A stretch of DNA of 57,939 nucleotides, taken from the NCBI GenBank assembly GCA_045616125.1, contig JAZLGC010000087.1:1-57939 (forward strand). Reading direction: 5' to 3'. Every line of letters begins with the position of its first letter. Positions within the stretch are counted from its first letter, which is position 1. This stretch comes from Treponema_I sp045616125 (GTDB lineage Bacteria; Spirochaetota; Spirochaetia; Treponematales; Treponemataceae). Positions 32,840-41,171 of the stretch are shown in pieces. A model generated the notes under the pieces. The model did not search any database and was not told where the DNA came from. It worked only from the letters and a program-made list of their open reading frames with translations. The translations under genes and the position numbers were made by a program.

Positions 32840-34276
32840 ATGTTTGAAAAAACAAAAGCACTGTTCGGTGCCCAGGATATGACTGTCGGAAGCCCCACTA
32901 AAGCAATTGCCAAATTTGCTATTCCACTGTTGATTGGAAACTTGGCACAGCAGCTCTACTCAACCGTAGACTCTGTTGTTGTAGGAAAATACTGTACCAT
33001 TGCTCGTAATGGCTACAACGGCGTAGATGCACTTTCTGCCGTTGGTGTTTCAGGACCTATCGTAAACCTGCTGCTTGTTCTCTTTATCGCAGTCTCTACC
33101 GGTGCCGGTATTCTCGTTGCCCAGTATTTCGGAGCAAAAGACAAAGAACGCCTTTCAGTTACCATCGGTTCCTCAATTTCGTTAATCGTCGTAACCGGTG
33201 CTGTAGTTTCAGTAATCGGCTACTTTCTTTCTGAACCTATGCTGGTTCTCATCAATACTCCGGAAAAATACCTTGATCTTGCCACTGCCTATCTGAAAAT
33301 CCTCTTCATCGGTATGACCGCCATGTCGTTCTACAACATCATGTCCGGAATTCTGCGCGGTATGGGTGACAGCTTCTACCCTCTGGTATTCCTGCTCATT
33401 TCAGCCGGGCTCAACATTGTTCTGGATATCGCTTTTGTAAAATACTGCGGTTGGGGCGTACAGGGTGTTGCATGGGCAACCCTTATTGCACAGGTTGTTT
33501 CTGCCGTTCTCTGTCTGATCCGCCTTACCCGTATGGGTGACATGATTACCTTAAACGCAAAAATGCTGAAACCTGATATGCTGACCATTGGTAAAACCCT
33601 TAAACTGGGTCTGCCATCAGGTATTACCCAGGCAATTTTCTCACTGGCCATGGTTATGGTACAGAGCCTGACAAACCAGATGGGCGACTTTGTTCCAGCT
33701 GTAAACGTAGCCATTATGCGTGTTGACGGTTTTGCCGTTCTTCCAGCCTTTACCTTTGGTCTTGCCATTTCTACCTACATCGGCCAGAACCTGGGTGCAA
33801 AAAAAGTTGAACGTCTGAAACCCGGTGAAAACGCTGCATTAAAGCTGTGTCTTTCTACCTCGGGAGTTATCGTTACCCTGCTGTTGATTTTCGGAAAGCA
33901 GTTCATTGCATTCTTCATCAATCAGGATGCTACTGATCCTGTGATTTATGAACAGGTTGTTTACCTTGGTGGCCGGGGATTGCGTATCCTTTCCGTCGGA
34001 TATCTGATGATGGGTCTGATGCAGATCTATGGCGGTATCCTCCGTGCTGCCGGTGACACCATGTCTACCATGATTATCTCGTTGATTACCACTGTAATAG
34101 TACGTGTACCACTAGTGTACGCTATGGCTTACTTTACCAGAAGTGAAGAATGGCCCCATGGTCACCCGGACGCACTGTTCATCTCGCTGCTCATTGCCTG
34201 GATTCTGAATGCAGCCCTTACCTTTGGGCGCTACAAACAGGGTAAATGGCGGAATATTGACCTGATTGGAAAATAA
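32840..34276 (+). CDS. MATE family multidrug/metabolite efflux transporter
   Basis: A 478-residue MATE protein with twelve hydrophobic segments and the family duplicated halves. PLLIGNLAQQLYSTVDSVVVGKYC begins the first half, and the second half starts near LKLGLPSGITQAIFSLAMVMV (about residue 255). A GAGGAGGA ribosome site precedes the ATG, and TATAAT (32820-32825) is close upstream. Such proteins export cationic drugs or metabolites using sodium or proton gradients. The gene is of host-like composition and not in an operon with the previous lipoprotein. Specific substrate unknown. Confidence 0.93.
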   Translation: MFEKTKALFGAQDMTVGSPTKAIAKFAIPLLIGNLAQQLYSTVDSVVVGKYCTIARNGYNGVDALSAVGVSGPIVNLLLVLFIAVSTGAGILVAQYFGAKDKERLSVTIGSSISLIVVTGAVVSVIGYFLSEPMLVLINTPEKYLDLATAYLKILFIGMTAMSFYNIMSGILRGMGDSFYPLVFLLISAGLNIVLDIAFVKYCGWGVQGVAWATLIAQVVSAVLCLIRLTRMGDMITLNAKMLKPDMLTIGKTLKLGLPSGITQAIFSLAMVMVQSLTNQMGDFVPAVNVAIMRVDGFAVLPAFTFGLAISTYIGQNLGAKKVERLKPGENAALKLCLSTSGVIVTLLLIFGKQFIAFFINQDATDPVIYEQVVYLGGRGLRILSVGYLMMGLMQIYGGILRAAGDTMSTMIISLITTVIVRVPLVYAMAYFTRSEEWPHGHPDALFISLLIAWILNAALTFGRYKQGKWRNIDLIGK

Positions 34277-34298
34277 TACTCAAATCAAACATACGCTT

Positions 34299-34340
34299 GT
34301 AGTACAATCTTCTGCAAAGGATTGTACTACGTGGTATACT
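34299..34340 (+). promoter_or_regulatory. Extended -10 promoter with 11-bp palindrome for DUF2141 gene
   Basis: GTAGTACAATC (34299-34309) and GATTGTACTAC (34320-34330) form a perfect inverted repeat with a 10-base loop. Immediately after comes TGGTATACT, an extended -10 (TATACT 34335-34340), and six bases later ATG 34347. The palindrome occupies the -35 area, as a repressor site would. Confidence 0.65.
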
Positions 34341-34346
34341 ATCCCT

Positions 34347-34892
34347 ATGATTTTCAAGAAAGGGTTATGGTGTATCATTGCACTGTTCGTTACATTCAAT
34401 TCATTTTGTGCTTTTGCAGAAACCAGCACAGATACCCGGACAGTAACTATTACTGTTACCGGAATAAAAAAGAAAGCACCGGTCTCAGTGGCCGCCTATC
34501 TGATACCTGAAGAAATACTGAAAGCAGCCGCGGAAGCTCAGGCAGCTGCACAATCAGGAGAAACTACCACAAAAAAGCAAAAGGCCGAATCCAGTTCCCA
34601 GCAGAAGAATCAATCACGACATCAGGAAACCCAGATTACCCCGCCCGATGCTTCTGCTACCGCAACTCCAACCGGTACTACCGTAGATATTCCTGTACAA
34701 GTAAAAGAAGGGTCATATTTTTTCATAGTATTACAGGATTTGAACGGCAATGGCACCATGGACACCAATCTGCTGGGACTTCCCAAAGAGCCATTTGGAT
34801 TTGGCGGCTATACCGGCGGTATTCCCAAAGACATGAATCAGTTCATCATTACCGTAGATGCTGATATGACGATGGAAATACCGTTACTGTAA
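34347..34892 (+). CDS. Exported DUF2141 domain protein
   Basis: A 181-residue exported protein. ATG 34347 begins a signal peptide (MIFKKGLWCIIALFVTFNSF, cleavage near AFA-ET). The DUF2141 pattern is split: an N-terminal strand VTITVTGIKKKAPVSVAAYL and a C-terminal FFIVLQDLNGNGTMDTNLLG with LPKEPFGFGGY, the usual calcium-like DxNGNGxxD loop. Between them is a Gln/Lys/Ser/Thr-rich low-complexity insert (about residues 60-115). Predicted leaderless. Extracytoplasmic; function of the family is unknown. Confidence 0.75.
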   Translation: MIFKKGLWCIIALFVTFNSFCAFAETSTDTRTVTITVTGIKKKAPVSVAAYLIPEEILKAAAEAQAAAQSGETTTKKQKAESSSQQKNQSRHQETQITPPDASATATPTGTTVDIPVQVKEGSYFFIVLQDLNGNGTMDTNLLGLPKEPFGFGGYTGGIPKDMNQFIITVDADMTMEIPLL

Positions 34893-34919
34893 ACAACAGT
34901 CTGATTACGCTGAAACTAC

Positions 34920-35780
34920 TCAGCTTTTAACCGGCAGAATCAACAGAGTATGTGTTTTTGCCTTGTACTCTGCAAAGCCTTCTTTCTTTGACTGACGTCC
35001 GTCTGCCAGGGGAATGCTGACACACAGGAACATACAGGTGTTCACGAATGCACCCAGAGCCAGATACCAGTGATCAGGACTGGCACAGATTACGGCACCT
35101 GCAATACCCCACCACATGAGAATTTCTCCCAGATAGTTAGGATGACGTGAATATTTCCACAGGCCGTTCAGGTTAAACGGACCGTTTCTGTTTTTTCTGT
35201 ACGAATGCATCTGGCGGTCAGCAAAGAGCTGCAGGGTAGCAGCACAGAACGAAAGTGCAATGAAAATCAGGCACGGCCAGGTAAATGCAAATTGTTCGTT
35301 AACGGCAACTACTGCAGGAAGAATACAGAAATACACAACCAGTGTGGGGAACATGTGAATGCCGGCAAAGTTGATGAACGGATAGAACATGCCGGTTTTT
35401 TCCTTGAGCATGGTATACCGCCAGTCCTGGGCATTAAGATTGGCAAAGGTATAGGCCCAGTTTGCTGTAAGGCGGATGCCCCAGTAGAACACCGCAGCCA
35501 GCAGCAGCCAGCCTAAAAGATTCATTTCACCGGCATAAGAACAACAGGCCATGATAACCAATGGTTGCACGCTCCAGTACGGATCATACACGGAAGCATT
35601 ACTAAAAATAACGCTGAAAGCAAAAGTAACAATGGTAGCAATAACATCAGCAATCAAAAGACGGAACCAGTAATCTCCATGAGCTGCCCCATATGCCCAA
35701 AGGCCAACAGCAGTACTCATTGCGTACACGAAACAGAGAATCACAAAACTCCATACGCGGTTTTCTTTGATATCAGACAT
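34920..35780 (-). CDS. DUF1295 membrane protein (steroid 5-alpha-reductase-like)
   Basis: A 286-residue integral membrane protein with about seven hydrophobic segments and the family signature GLWKYSRHPNYLGEILMWWG. The start at 35780 follows an AGAGG site; the apparent upstream extension merely translates the dispersed repeat at 35803-35885. Related proteins are reductases or methyltransferase-like enzymes acting on membrane lipids, using NADPH. Stands alone on the minus strand. Confidence 0.85.
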   Translation of the reverse strand: MSDIKENRVWSFVILCFVYAMSTAVGLWAYGAAHGDYWFRLLIADVIATIVTFAFSVIFSNASVYDPYWSVQPLVIMACCSYAGEMNLLGWLLLAAVFYWGIRLTANWAYTFANLNAQDWRYTMLKEKTGMFYPFINFAGIHMFPTLVVYFCILPAVVAVNEQFAFTWPCLIFIALSFCAATLQLFADRQMHSYRKNRNGPFNLNGLWKYSRHPNYLGEILMWWGIAGAVICASPDHWYLALGAFVNTCMFLCVSIPLADGRQSKKEGFAEYKAKTHTLLILPVKS

Positions 35781-35802
35781 AATAACCTCTTTCATTAGTG
35801 TC

Positions 35803-35885
35803 ATTCCGAACTTGCTTCGGAATCTATGCACAGAGAGATGCTGAAACAAGTTCAGCATGACAGTCTTCGTTCAGCATGACAGAAA
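35803..35885. repeat. Dispersed TGCTGAA-type palindromic repeats
   Basis: TTCCGAACTTGCTTCGGAA followed by TGCTGAAACAAGTTCAGCA and TTCGTTCAGCATGACAGA, upstream of the DUF1295 gene; a close copy of the pair at 3430-3475 in the same order. Confidence 0.8.
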
Positions 35886-36022
35886 CAACTAATCTTCTTC
35901 ACTATATCAAAAAAATATATAAGTTAGAAACCCATGTCAGATGACTTTCTGGTGACTTGATGATGAACGGCTGGTGAGTCCGTTTATTGAATTGAGGAGC
36001 AGACAGTCCTAGCATGATTAGT

Positions 36023-36038
36023 GATGTCATACGACATC
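36023..36038. promoter_or_regulatory. Palindrome in the leader of the superoxide reductase gene
   Basis: GATGTC-ATAC-GACATC is a 6+4+6 inverted repeat 25 bases before the start of the superoxide reductase. It may be an operator or a leader hairpin; no protein can be named. Confidence 0.4.
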
Positions 36039-36063
36039 GCAAAATCAAATACGGAGGATTCCC

Positions 36064-36471
36064 ATGAGTTTGAAATTCTTTAGATGTTCTGTCTGCGGAA
36101 AAATTGTAGAAGAAGTTGCAGGAACTCAGGTACCCACAATCTGTTGCGGAAAGGATATGATCCTGCTGGAAGCAAACACTACCGATGCCACGCTGGAAAA
36201 ACACGTACCGGAAGTAGTAACGAAAGGTAGCACCGTAACGGTTACCATTGGTTCTACCCTGCATCCAATGACAGCGGATCACTTCATCCAGTTTATTGCC
36301 ATTGAAACCGATAAAGGTGTTCAGATGCGATATCTGAAACCGGGTGATAAGCCGGAAGCAGTATTCACCTTAAACGGCGAAAAGTTGATTGCAGCATACG
36401 AATACTGTAATCTTCACGGATTATGGTGTTATAACTGCAATCAGAAATCACCCATGCTCTGCAACAGATGA
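36064..36471 (+). CDS. Desulfoferrodoxin / superoxide reductase
   Basis: A 135-residue two-domain protein. The N-terminal desulforedoxin-type rubredoxin-like iron site is Cys8, Cys11, Cys27, Cys28. The C-terminal catalytic iron is ligated by His47, His67, His73 and His118 with Cys115 (in YCNLHGLW), the classic His4Cys site; EKHVP carries the conserved Glu/Lys next to the sixth position. It reduces superoxide to hydrogen peroxide in the cytoplasm of anaerobes, so a peroxidase partner is expected; one is encoded 1.4 kb away in the gpx operon. GGAGG precedes the ATG. Confidence 0.95.
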   Translation: MSLKFFRCSVCGKIVEEVAGTQVPTICCGKDMILLEANTTDATLEKHVPEVVTKGSTVTVTIGSTLHPMTADHFIQFIAIETDKGVQMRYLKPGDKPEAVFTLNGEKLIAAYEYCNLHGLWCYNCNQKSPMLCNR

Positions 36472-36487
36472 GTATTGACCCAAGTTG

Positions 36488-36922
36488 TTATTTCCCTAGG
36501 ATTTTGTGGAGCAGACGGTACAGCTCCATGGCTTCCTGAGGTTCAAGTGGTACACAACCGGCAATCTGTTCCGGTACGTGTACCGCTTTGTCTTTAAGAG
36601 CTTCTCCGGCTGGAGTAACGGAAACGTTCAATACACGCTCATCTTCTTTTGAACGGCACCGTGTTACCCAGCCTTTTCCTTCCATAGTTTTTAGCAGGGG
36701 AGTCAAGGTACCTGAATCAAGGTACAGATGACTTCCCAGTTCTTTAACCGACAGTTCCTTATGTTCCCACAATACCATCATGGTAATGTACTGGGTATAC
36801 GTCATATCAAGATCATCAAGAAGCGGTTTATACAGGCGTACAACCTCTTTGGCTGCCGCATACAGCGGAAAGCACAATTGGTTGTCCAGTTTCAAAGCAT
36901 CGTAGGCACACATTTCACTCAT
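36488..36922 (-). CDS. MarR-family regulator, OhrR type
   Basis: A 144-residue winged-helix repressor. LDNQLCFPLYAA at residues 12-23 includes Cys17 in the context of the reactive cysteine of OhrR peroxide sensors. The helix-turn-helix and wing are SVKELGSHLYLDSGTLTPLL and KGWVTRCRSKEDERVLNVSVT. No second partner cysteine seems to be close, suggesting the one-Cys type. It follows the flavoprotein gene by 8 bp as the last gene of the gpx operon and most likely represses that operon, with an OhrR-like site in its promoter. Confidence 0.88.
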   Translation of the reverse strand: MSEMCAYDALKLDNQLCFPLYAAAKEVVRLYKPLLDDLDMTYTQYITMMVLWEHKELSVKELGSHLYLDSGTLTPLLKTMEGKGWVTRCRSKEDERVLNVSVTPAGEALKDKAVHVPEQIAGCVPLEPQEAMELYRLLHKILGK

Positions 36923-36930
36923 TCAATCAC

Positions 36931-37806
36931 TCACTTATTCAGACTCGCCAGGTATTCAACTGCAGAAAGGGCAGCAACGTTACCCTCGCCGGCAGCTTTA
37001 ATGTACTGATAGGGAGCACCGGTAATATCGCCAGCCGCAAATACACCAGGAATACTGGCGCGCATATGGCGGTCTACGGCAACAGCGTTTTTCTCCATGG
37101 CAAGGCCGCTGATCAACTGACCGGGAGCAATGTCTTCACGCAGGATAAAGATTCCTGTTGCTTCAACATTCTTTACACCGTCAGCAGTTTCAGCTACCAG
37201 ACGCATGCATCCTTCGCCTTTTTCAATTGCAGTAGGTTTGTAGCCTTTCAGCACTTCTACCCGTTCTCCCAAAGACATTTCGCCTTCGTACTGAGGAAGA
37301 TAATACACTTTTTCTGCAATTTCGCCCATAAACTGAGCTTCACTTTCTTCTTTTGGACTATATCCAATGATAATTGCAGTCTTTTTGCGGTACAGGGGAC
37401 CATCACAGGTAGCGCAATAGCTGACACCGCGACCAAGGTTCTCGTTTTCTCCCGGGAACGGTTTAGAAACACTCATCCCACCGGCAAGAATAACGGTCTT
37501 AGCTTCGTACATCTCTTTATGTCCCTGCAGTGAAAAAGATTTTCCCATGGGGAACACAGCCATAATGTGGTCTTCGGTGATTTCTACATTCAGCGAAGCC
37601 AGATGATCAGCAAATGCCTTCTGCATTGCTTCACCTGAAACGGCAGGCAGTCCCAGATAATTCTGGATAGTGTGTGCCTTTTCTACTTTTTCACTTAAAT
37701 TGCGACTGCCAAAAAGCAGGACTGATTTATTACGTACGGTTGCAGTAAGAGCTGCTTCAAGCCCGGCAGGACCGGTTCCAATGATTGCAATGTCAACTGT
37801 TGCCAT
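36931..37806 (-). CDS. Thioredoxin-reductase-like flavoprotein lacking NADPH motifs
   Basis: A 291-residue flavoprotein of the TrxB fold. FAD is bound by IAIIGTGPAGLEAA (residues 7-20) and the closing GVFAAGDITGAPYQYIKAAGEG; the redox pair is Cys131-ATC-Cys134. In place of the usual NADPH-binding GGGxSAxE there is IIGYSPKEESE (147-157), and the HRRxxxR motif is absent. Flavin enzymes with that loss are known as ferredoxin-dependent thioredoxin reductases in clostridia, so ferredoxin may be the donor here. It is between gpx and ohrR and likely recycles thioredoxin for the peroxidase. The donor is an inference. Confidence 0.85.
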   Translation of the reverse strand: MATVDIAIIGTGPAGLEAALTATVRNKSVLLFGSRNLSEKVEKAHTIQNYLGLPAVSGEAMQKAFADHLASLNVEITEDHIMAVFPMGKSFSLQGHKEMYEAKTVILAGGMSVSKPFPGENENLGRGVSYCATCDGPLYRKKTAIIIGYSPKEESEAQFMGEIAEKVYYLPQYEGEMSLGERVEVLKGYKPTAIEKGEGCMRLVAETADGVKNVEATGIFILREDIAPGQLISGLAMEKNAVAVDRHMRASIPGVFAAGDITGAPYQYIKAAGEGNVAALSAVEYLASLNK

Positions 37807-37834
37807 AATGATTACTCCTTAAGTAATGCTCACC

Positions 37835-38377
37835 TTACATGAGGGATGCTACGCATTTTTCAAGATCTGCCATATCCTGAGTAGGTTCAAATCTTGCAAC
37901 AACATTGCCTTCTCTGTCTACTACGAATTTAGTGAAATTCCATTTAATTTCAGCATTGTTTTTGTAGTCAGAATCGATTTTTTTCAGCATGGCGCCCATT
38001 GCCATTGCTTTAACACCACGACCGAAACCTTCAAAACCTTTCTGCTCTTTCAGGTATTTGAAAAGTGGAATTGCATTTTCACCGTTTACGTCAGATTTTT
38101 TCATCTGAGGGAACTGGGTGTGATATTTAAGAGTACAGAACTCGTGAATTTCATCGTCATCACCAGGGGTCTGGCCTGCAAACTGATTGCAAGGAACATC
38201 GATAATATCAAAGCCTTTGTCGTGATATTTTTCGTACATTTCTTCAAGTGGTTTGTAATGAGGTGTAAATCCACAACCGGTTGCAGTGTTTACAACAACT
38301 ACTACTTTGCCTTTGCATTCTGAAAGCTGAAACTGGGTTCCGTCAGCTTTTTCTACACTTAAATCATAAAAGTTCAT
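37835..38377 (-). CDS. Glutathione-peroxidase family (thiol peroxidase)
   Basis: A 180-residue GPx-fold enzyme. The catalytic cysteine is Cys35 in NTATGCGFTPHY, encoded by TGT (not a selenocysteine TGA). Gln and Trp of the catalytic tetrad appear in NQFAGQ and KWNFTKFVVD. A resolving cysteine Cys82-type in EFCTLKYH suggests thioredoxin use. AAGGAG precedes the ATG. First gene of a three-gene operon with a thioredoxin-reductase-like protein and an OhrR-type regulator, and so probably peroxide-inducible. Confidence 0.92.
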   Translation of the reverse strand: MNFYDLSVEKADGTQFQLSECKGKVVVVVNTATGCGFTPHYKPLEEMYEKYHDKGFDIIDVPCNQFAGQTPGDDDEIHEFCTLKYHTQFPQMKKSDVNGENAIPLFKYLKEQKGFEGFGRGVKAMAMGAMLKKIDSDYKNNAEIKWNFTKFVVDREGNVVARFEPTQDMADLEKCVASLM

Positions 38378-38470
38378 CTTTGACTCCTTACGTGGTTATC
38401 CGGGTCCTTTTGTCCGTTAACCTCATTTTTCGCTGGCCGCTGCCCAACGGGTTTCGCGGTCTGATTTCTT

Positions 38471-38545
38471 TTGATTGCGTACAATCAATTTACATTTAAT
38501 TGTATACAACTGATTTCAAAATCTGTCAATACATTGTGTACAATT
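38471..38545 (-). promoter_or_regulatory. gpx operon promoter with OhrR-like operator
   Basis: On the minus strand TTGACA (38529-38524) and TATACA (38506-38501) are 17 bp apart. The sequence TACATTTAATTGTA (38491-38504) overlaps the -10 and the likely start point and resembles the TACAATT-AATTGTA sites bound by OhrR proteins. Two related half-palindromes flank it: TTGATTG...CAATCAA (38471-38488) and TTGTGTACAA (38534-38543). Confidence 0.7.
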
Positions 38546-38619
38546 TATTTTATAATAATAGAATTTTCAGAAAAACTGTTCCTACTTGTCACCCTGAACT
38601 GGTTTCAGGGTCTCACATT

Positions 38620-38664
38620 TTTGTCAAATCATGATTTGACAAATCGTGTTTTGACAAATATACT
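38620..38664 (+). promoter_or_regulatory. Promoter and 24-bp perfect palindrome before the DUF234 ATPase
   Basis: Bases 38620-38643 are a perfect palindrome (arms TTTGTCAAATCA / TGATTTGACAAA), and a further half copy TTTTGACAAAT follows at 38649. The palindrome includes the -35 TTGACA (38636-38641); 17 bp later is TATACT (38659-38664), six bases before ATG 38671. A repressor bound there would cover the -35. Confidence 0.8.
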
Positions 38665-38670
38665 AAACGC

Positions 38671-40083
38671 ATGGATAGATTTATAGCACGAAAAGAAGAG
38701 TTATCCTTCCTAAATGAAAAGTATGAATCAAAGGATGGTCAATTTGTAATTATATATGGACGTAGAAGAATTGGGAAAACAGAAACCATCTTGCAATTTT
38801 GTAAAGATAAAAATCCCGTATTCTTTACCTGTACTCAAACTGAGGATTCAGCTCAGTTAAAGAACTTCAGTCAAAAACTTCTTTCATTTGATATACCGCA
38901 AAAAAAATTTATTACAGAGTTTTCAAGTTGGGAACAGGCTTTTCTTGCAGTAAAGAGTATTCCTGTACCAGATGGGAAAAAACAGATTCTTGTTATTGAT
39001 GAGTTTCCATATATGGTAAAAACAAATCCAGAGATTCCGTCAATTCTTCAAAAACTCTGGGATGTAGAATTTAAGAATTCAGATTTACTGATTATTCTTT
39101 GCGGAAGTGCCATGAGCTACATTAAAAAAGAAATTCTTTCTGAAAAGAATCCTCTTTATGGACGGGCAACCGGAATCTATAAAATGCTTCCAATGCCGTA
39201 TTTTGATTCAGCAAAGTTTTTCCCAAACTGGAATAACAAAGATAAAGTTCTTGCACATGCAATGCTGGGCGGAATTCCATACTATCTTTCACAGTTTGAC
39301 GATTCAAAAACTCTTAAACAGAATATCTGCAGCGCAATTCTTAAACGTGGAGCAGTGCTCTATTCAGAACCGGAATTTCTTCTGAGGCAAGAACTAAGGG
39401 AACCGGGAACTTACAATACCATCATCCAATCTATTGCCAGCGGAAAGACTACCTTTAATGAAATACAACAGTCAACGATTATCGAAAAAGGGAAATTATC
39501 TGTATACCTTAAGAATCTTGTAGAGTTGGGTATTGTTTCAAGAGAATTTCCAATCCTTTCTTCTGAAAGAGAAAAGCAGAATACTCAAAGAGGATTGTAC
39601 AGACTGAGGGATTCATTTTTCAGTTTCTGGTACCGGTTTGTTTTTCCAAATTTATCGTCACTGGAATTTGGCGACTGGGAAAACATCTATAATTCTGTCA
39701 TTGAACCACAGTTTAACGAGTTTGCATCGTCAACCTTTGAAACCATATGCATGGAATGGCTTAGAGTTCAGAATCGTAATCACAAGATGCCGTTTGTATT
39801 CACACAGATTGGCAGATGGTGGGACAAGAATACCGAAATCGATATAATCGCAGTTAATGAAGAAAAATCAGAAATTATCAGTGCAGAATGTAAATTTCAT
39901 AACAGCGTAGTAAATGATTCAGCTTTGGAAAAGCATCTAAAAAAGAATTTATCTTCATTGAAGAAGAAGGAAACCGCAAAAATTCATTACTGGTATTTTT
40001 CCTGGTCAGGATTTACTGAACAAGCCAGGAACTTTGCCATGGAAAATAATATACGCCTTGTAAGCGGCGACGAACTGTTTTAA
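38671..40083 (+). CDS. Archaeal-type ATPase with DUF234 C-terminal domain
   Basis: A 470-residue AAA ATPase: Walker A GRRRIGKTE (about residues 30-38), Walker B LVIDEFPYM, sensor GSAMSYI, then DUF234, a helical plus nuclease-like carboxy domain. TQIGRWWDKNTEIDIIAVNE...AECKF near residues 377-410 fits a PD-(D/E)XK arrangement (Asp, Glu-x-Lys). These proteins are common in accessory genomes of archaea and anaerobes; a defence or toxin-like role is suspected but unproven. AT-rich composition, predicted leaderless start and a palindrome at the promoter indicate an independently regulated acquired gene. Confidence 0.82.
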   Translation: MDRFIARKEELSFLNEKYESKDGQFVIIYGRRRIGKTETILQFCKDKNPVFFTCTQTEDSAQLKNFSQKLLSFDIPQKKFITEFSSWEQAFLAVKSIPVPDGKKQILVIDEFPYMVKTNPEIPSILQKLWDVEFKNSDLLIILCGSAMSYIKKEILSEKNPLYGRATGIYKMLPMPYFDSAKFFPNWNNKDKVLAHAMLGGIPYYLSQFDDSKTLKQNICSAILKRGAVLYSEPEFLLRQELREPGTYNTIIQSIASGKTTFNEIQQSTIIEKGKLSVYLKNLVELGIVSREFPILSSEREKQNTQRGLYRLRDSFFSFWYRFVFPNLSSLEFGDWENIYNSVIEPQFNEFASSTFETICMEWLRVQNRNHKMPFVFTQIGRWWDKNTEIDIIAVNEEKSEIISAECKFHNSVVNDSALEKHLKKNLSSLKKKETAKIHYWYFSWSGFTEQARNFAMENNIRLVSGDELF

Positions 40084-40172
40084 TACGGTGAACAAGCCTC
40101 CATTGCGTACGAACAGAATACAAAAAAGATAGAACAGACAGCTGTAATGACTTTTGTTACTAATCAAAAGTC

Positions 40173-40200
40173 AAAACGCATATTTCCCGGCGTTTTTTTT
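40173..40200 (+). terminator. Terminator after the DUF234 ATPase
   Basis: AAAACGC (40173-40179) pairs with GCGTTTT (40190-40196) followed by further T residues. The rest of the 380-base gap to 40463 shows no credible gene; a short plus-strand frame near 40305 has no supporting features. Confidence 0.65.
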
Positions 40201-40463
40201 GAGTATATATTTCCTCATGATCTAAAAAAATAAATGTTACTGTTAACACTTTTACAGTCTGTTCCACAGAACTGTTATTTTTTCACTTTTGACACACGGA
40301 CTAATTGAAAACGGTGCTGGATTTTTTTGACAGGAGATCCTGCACCTGTACTCGTTTTGACAATGTTGCAGCCCGTAATTTTAAGAGGATACCTATACCG
40401 GGAAATATACTGTCTGTTCTATCAAGAGTCCTTTTTCAGTATGCAGGAAATCACCCTGCAGAA

Positions 40464-41015
40464 TTACAGTTCGTATACGTAGTCATATATTTTTTCTGAT
40501 AATTCAAATGGATAACTGGTACTGCCATTCAACTGGGAAATCTGCTGTTCAGCCTCAAGTATTTCCCTGCGACAAGTTTTCTGCAGTGCAGCGGCTTTTT
40601 CCAGATCGTCACTGCTTACTACCAGGTGGTATTCGGTAATATCATAAGCTCCAGTAACACTGTTGAAGTTTTTTTCAACCAGATTTGCAGATGTGCAGCG
40701 GCTTACAATAGAGTCCAATACCCGTTCATTGTTTTTCAACACTTCAATGGTATCCAGTAATGGGCGGACAACGGTATTTGCATCATCAATGGCAATATTC
40801 AAATTGCCCAGAGTTTTCTGCAATTCAAGCAGAAACAGCGTTCCTTCCATAACAGAGCCGTACTTTTTTGTGAATGCATCAATGGAAGAGTTACCGGTTT
40901 CTTTATCGTAGGTTACGGGCATGCACCGTAATTCGTTGGTTAATTCAGAGATTTTCTTTTTCAGCAGGTTCCTCAGCTTAAATCCATCAGTAAGTGTCAG
41001 TGTCATCTGTTTCAT
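40464..41015 (-). CDS. Hypothetical coiled-coil protein
   Basis: A 183-residue soluble protein that I do not recognise with confidence. It is mostly helical: ALK-type heptads in residues 10-30 (GFKLRNLLKKKISELTNEL) and 140-165 (DLEKAAALQKTCRREILEAE) suggest coiled coils at both ends, and a short loop with Cys108 is central. No signal peptide, membrane helix or catalytic motif. Base composition is close to the core genome. It lies between two acquired-looking blocks and has no operon partner. Confidence 0.6.
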   Translation of the reverse strand: MKQMTLTLTDGFKLRNLLKKKISELTNELRCMPVTYDKETGNSSIDAFTKKYGSVMEGTLFLLELQKTLGNLNIAIDDANTVVRPLLDTIEVLKNNERVLDSIVSRCTSANLVEKNFNSVTGAYDITEYHLVVSSDDLEKAAALQKTCRREILEAEQQISQLNGSTSYPFELSEKIYDYVYEL

Positions 41016-41171
41016 TTTCTGTTACCTCGTACCCTACTACAGTAGGAACAAAGAACAAAAACGTAAAACAGTAAAAAATAATGGGTGAGCAAATATCAAT
41101 AGCCATTAAAATTACCTGGACATTATATGTCACTTACACTATAATAATATGTAATAAATAAAGGAGTTTTT

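Noticed and set aside
37835..38377. Selenocysteine glutathione peroxidase
   Set aside because: The catalytic codon is TGT for cysteine, not TGA.
40305..40499. Plus-strand 64-residue frame
   Set aside because: No ribosome site, promoter or recognisable motif; ends inside the opposite-strand gene at 40464.
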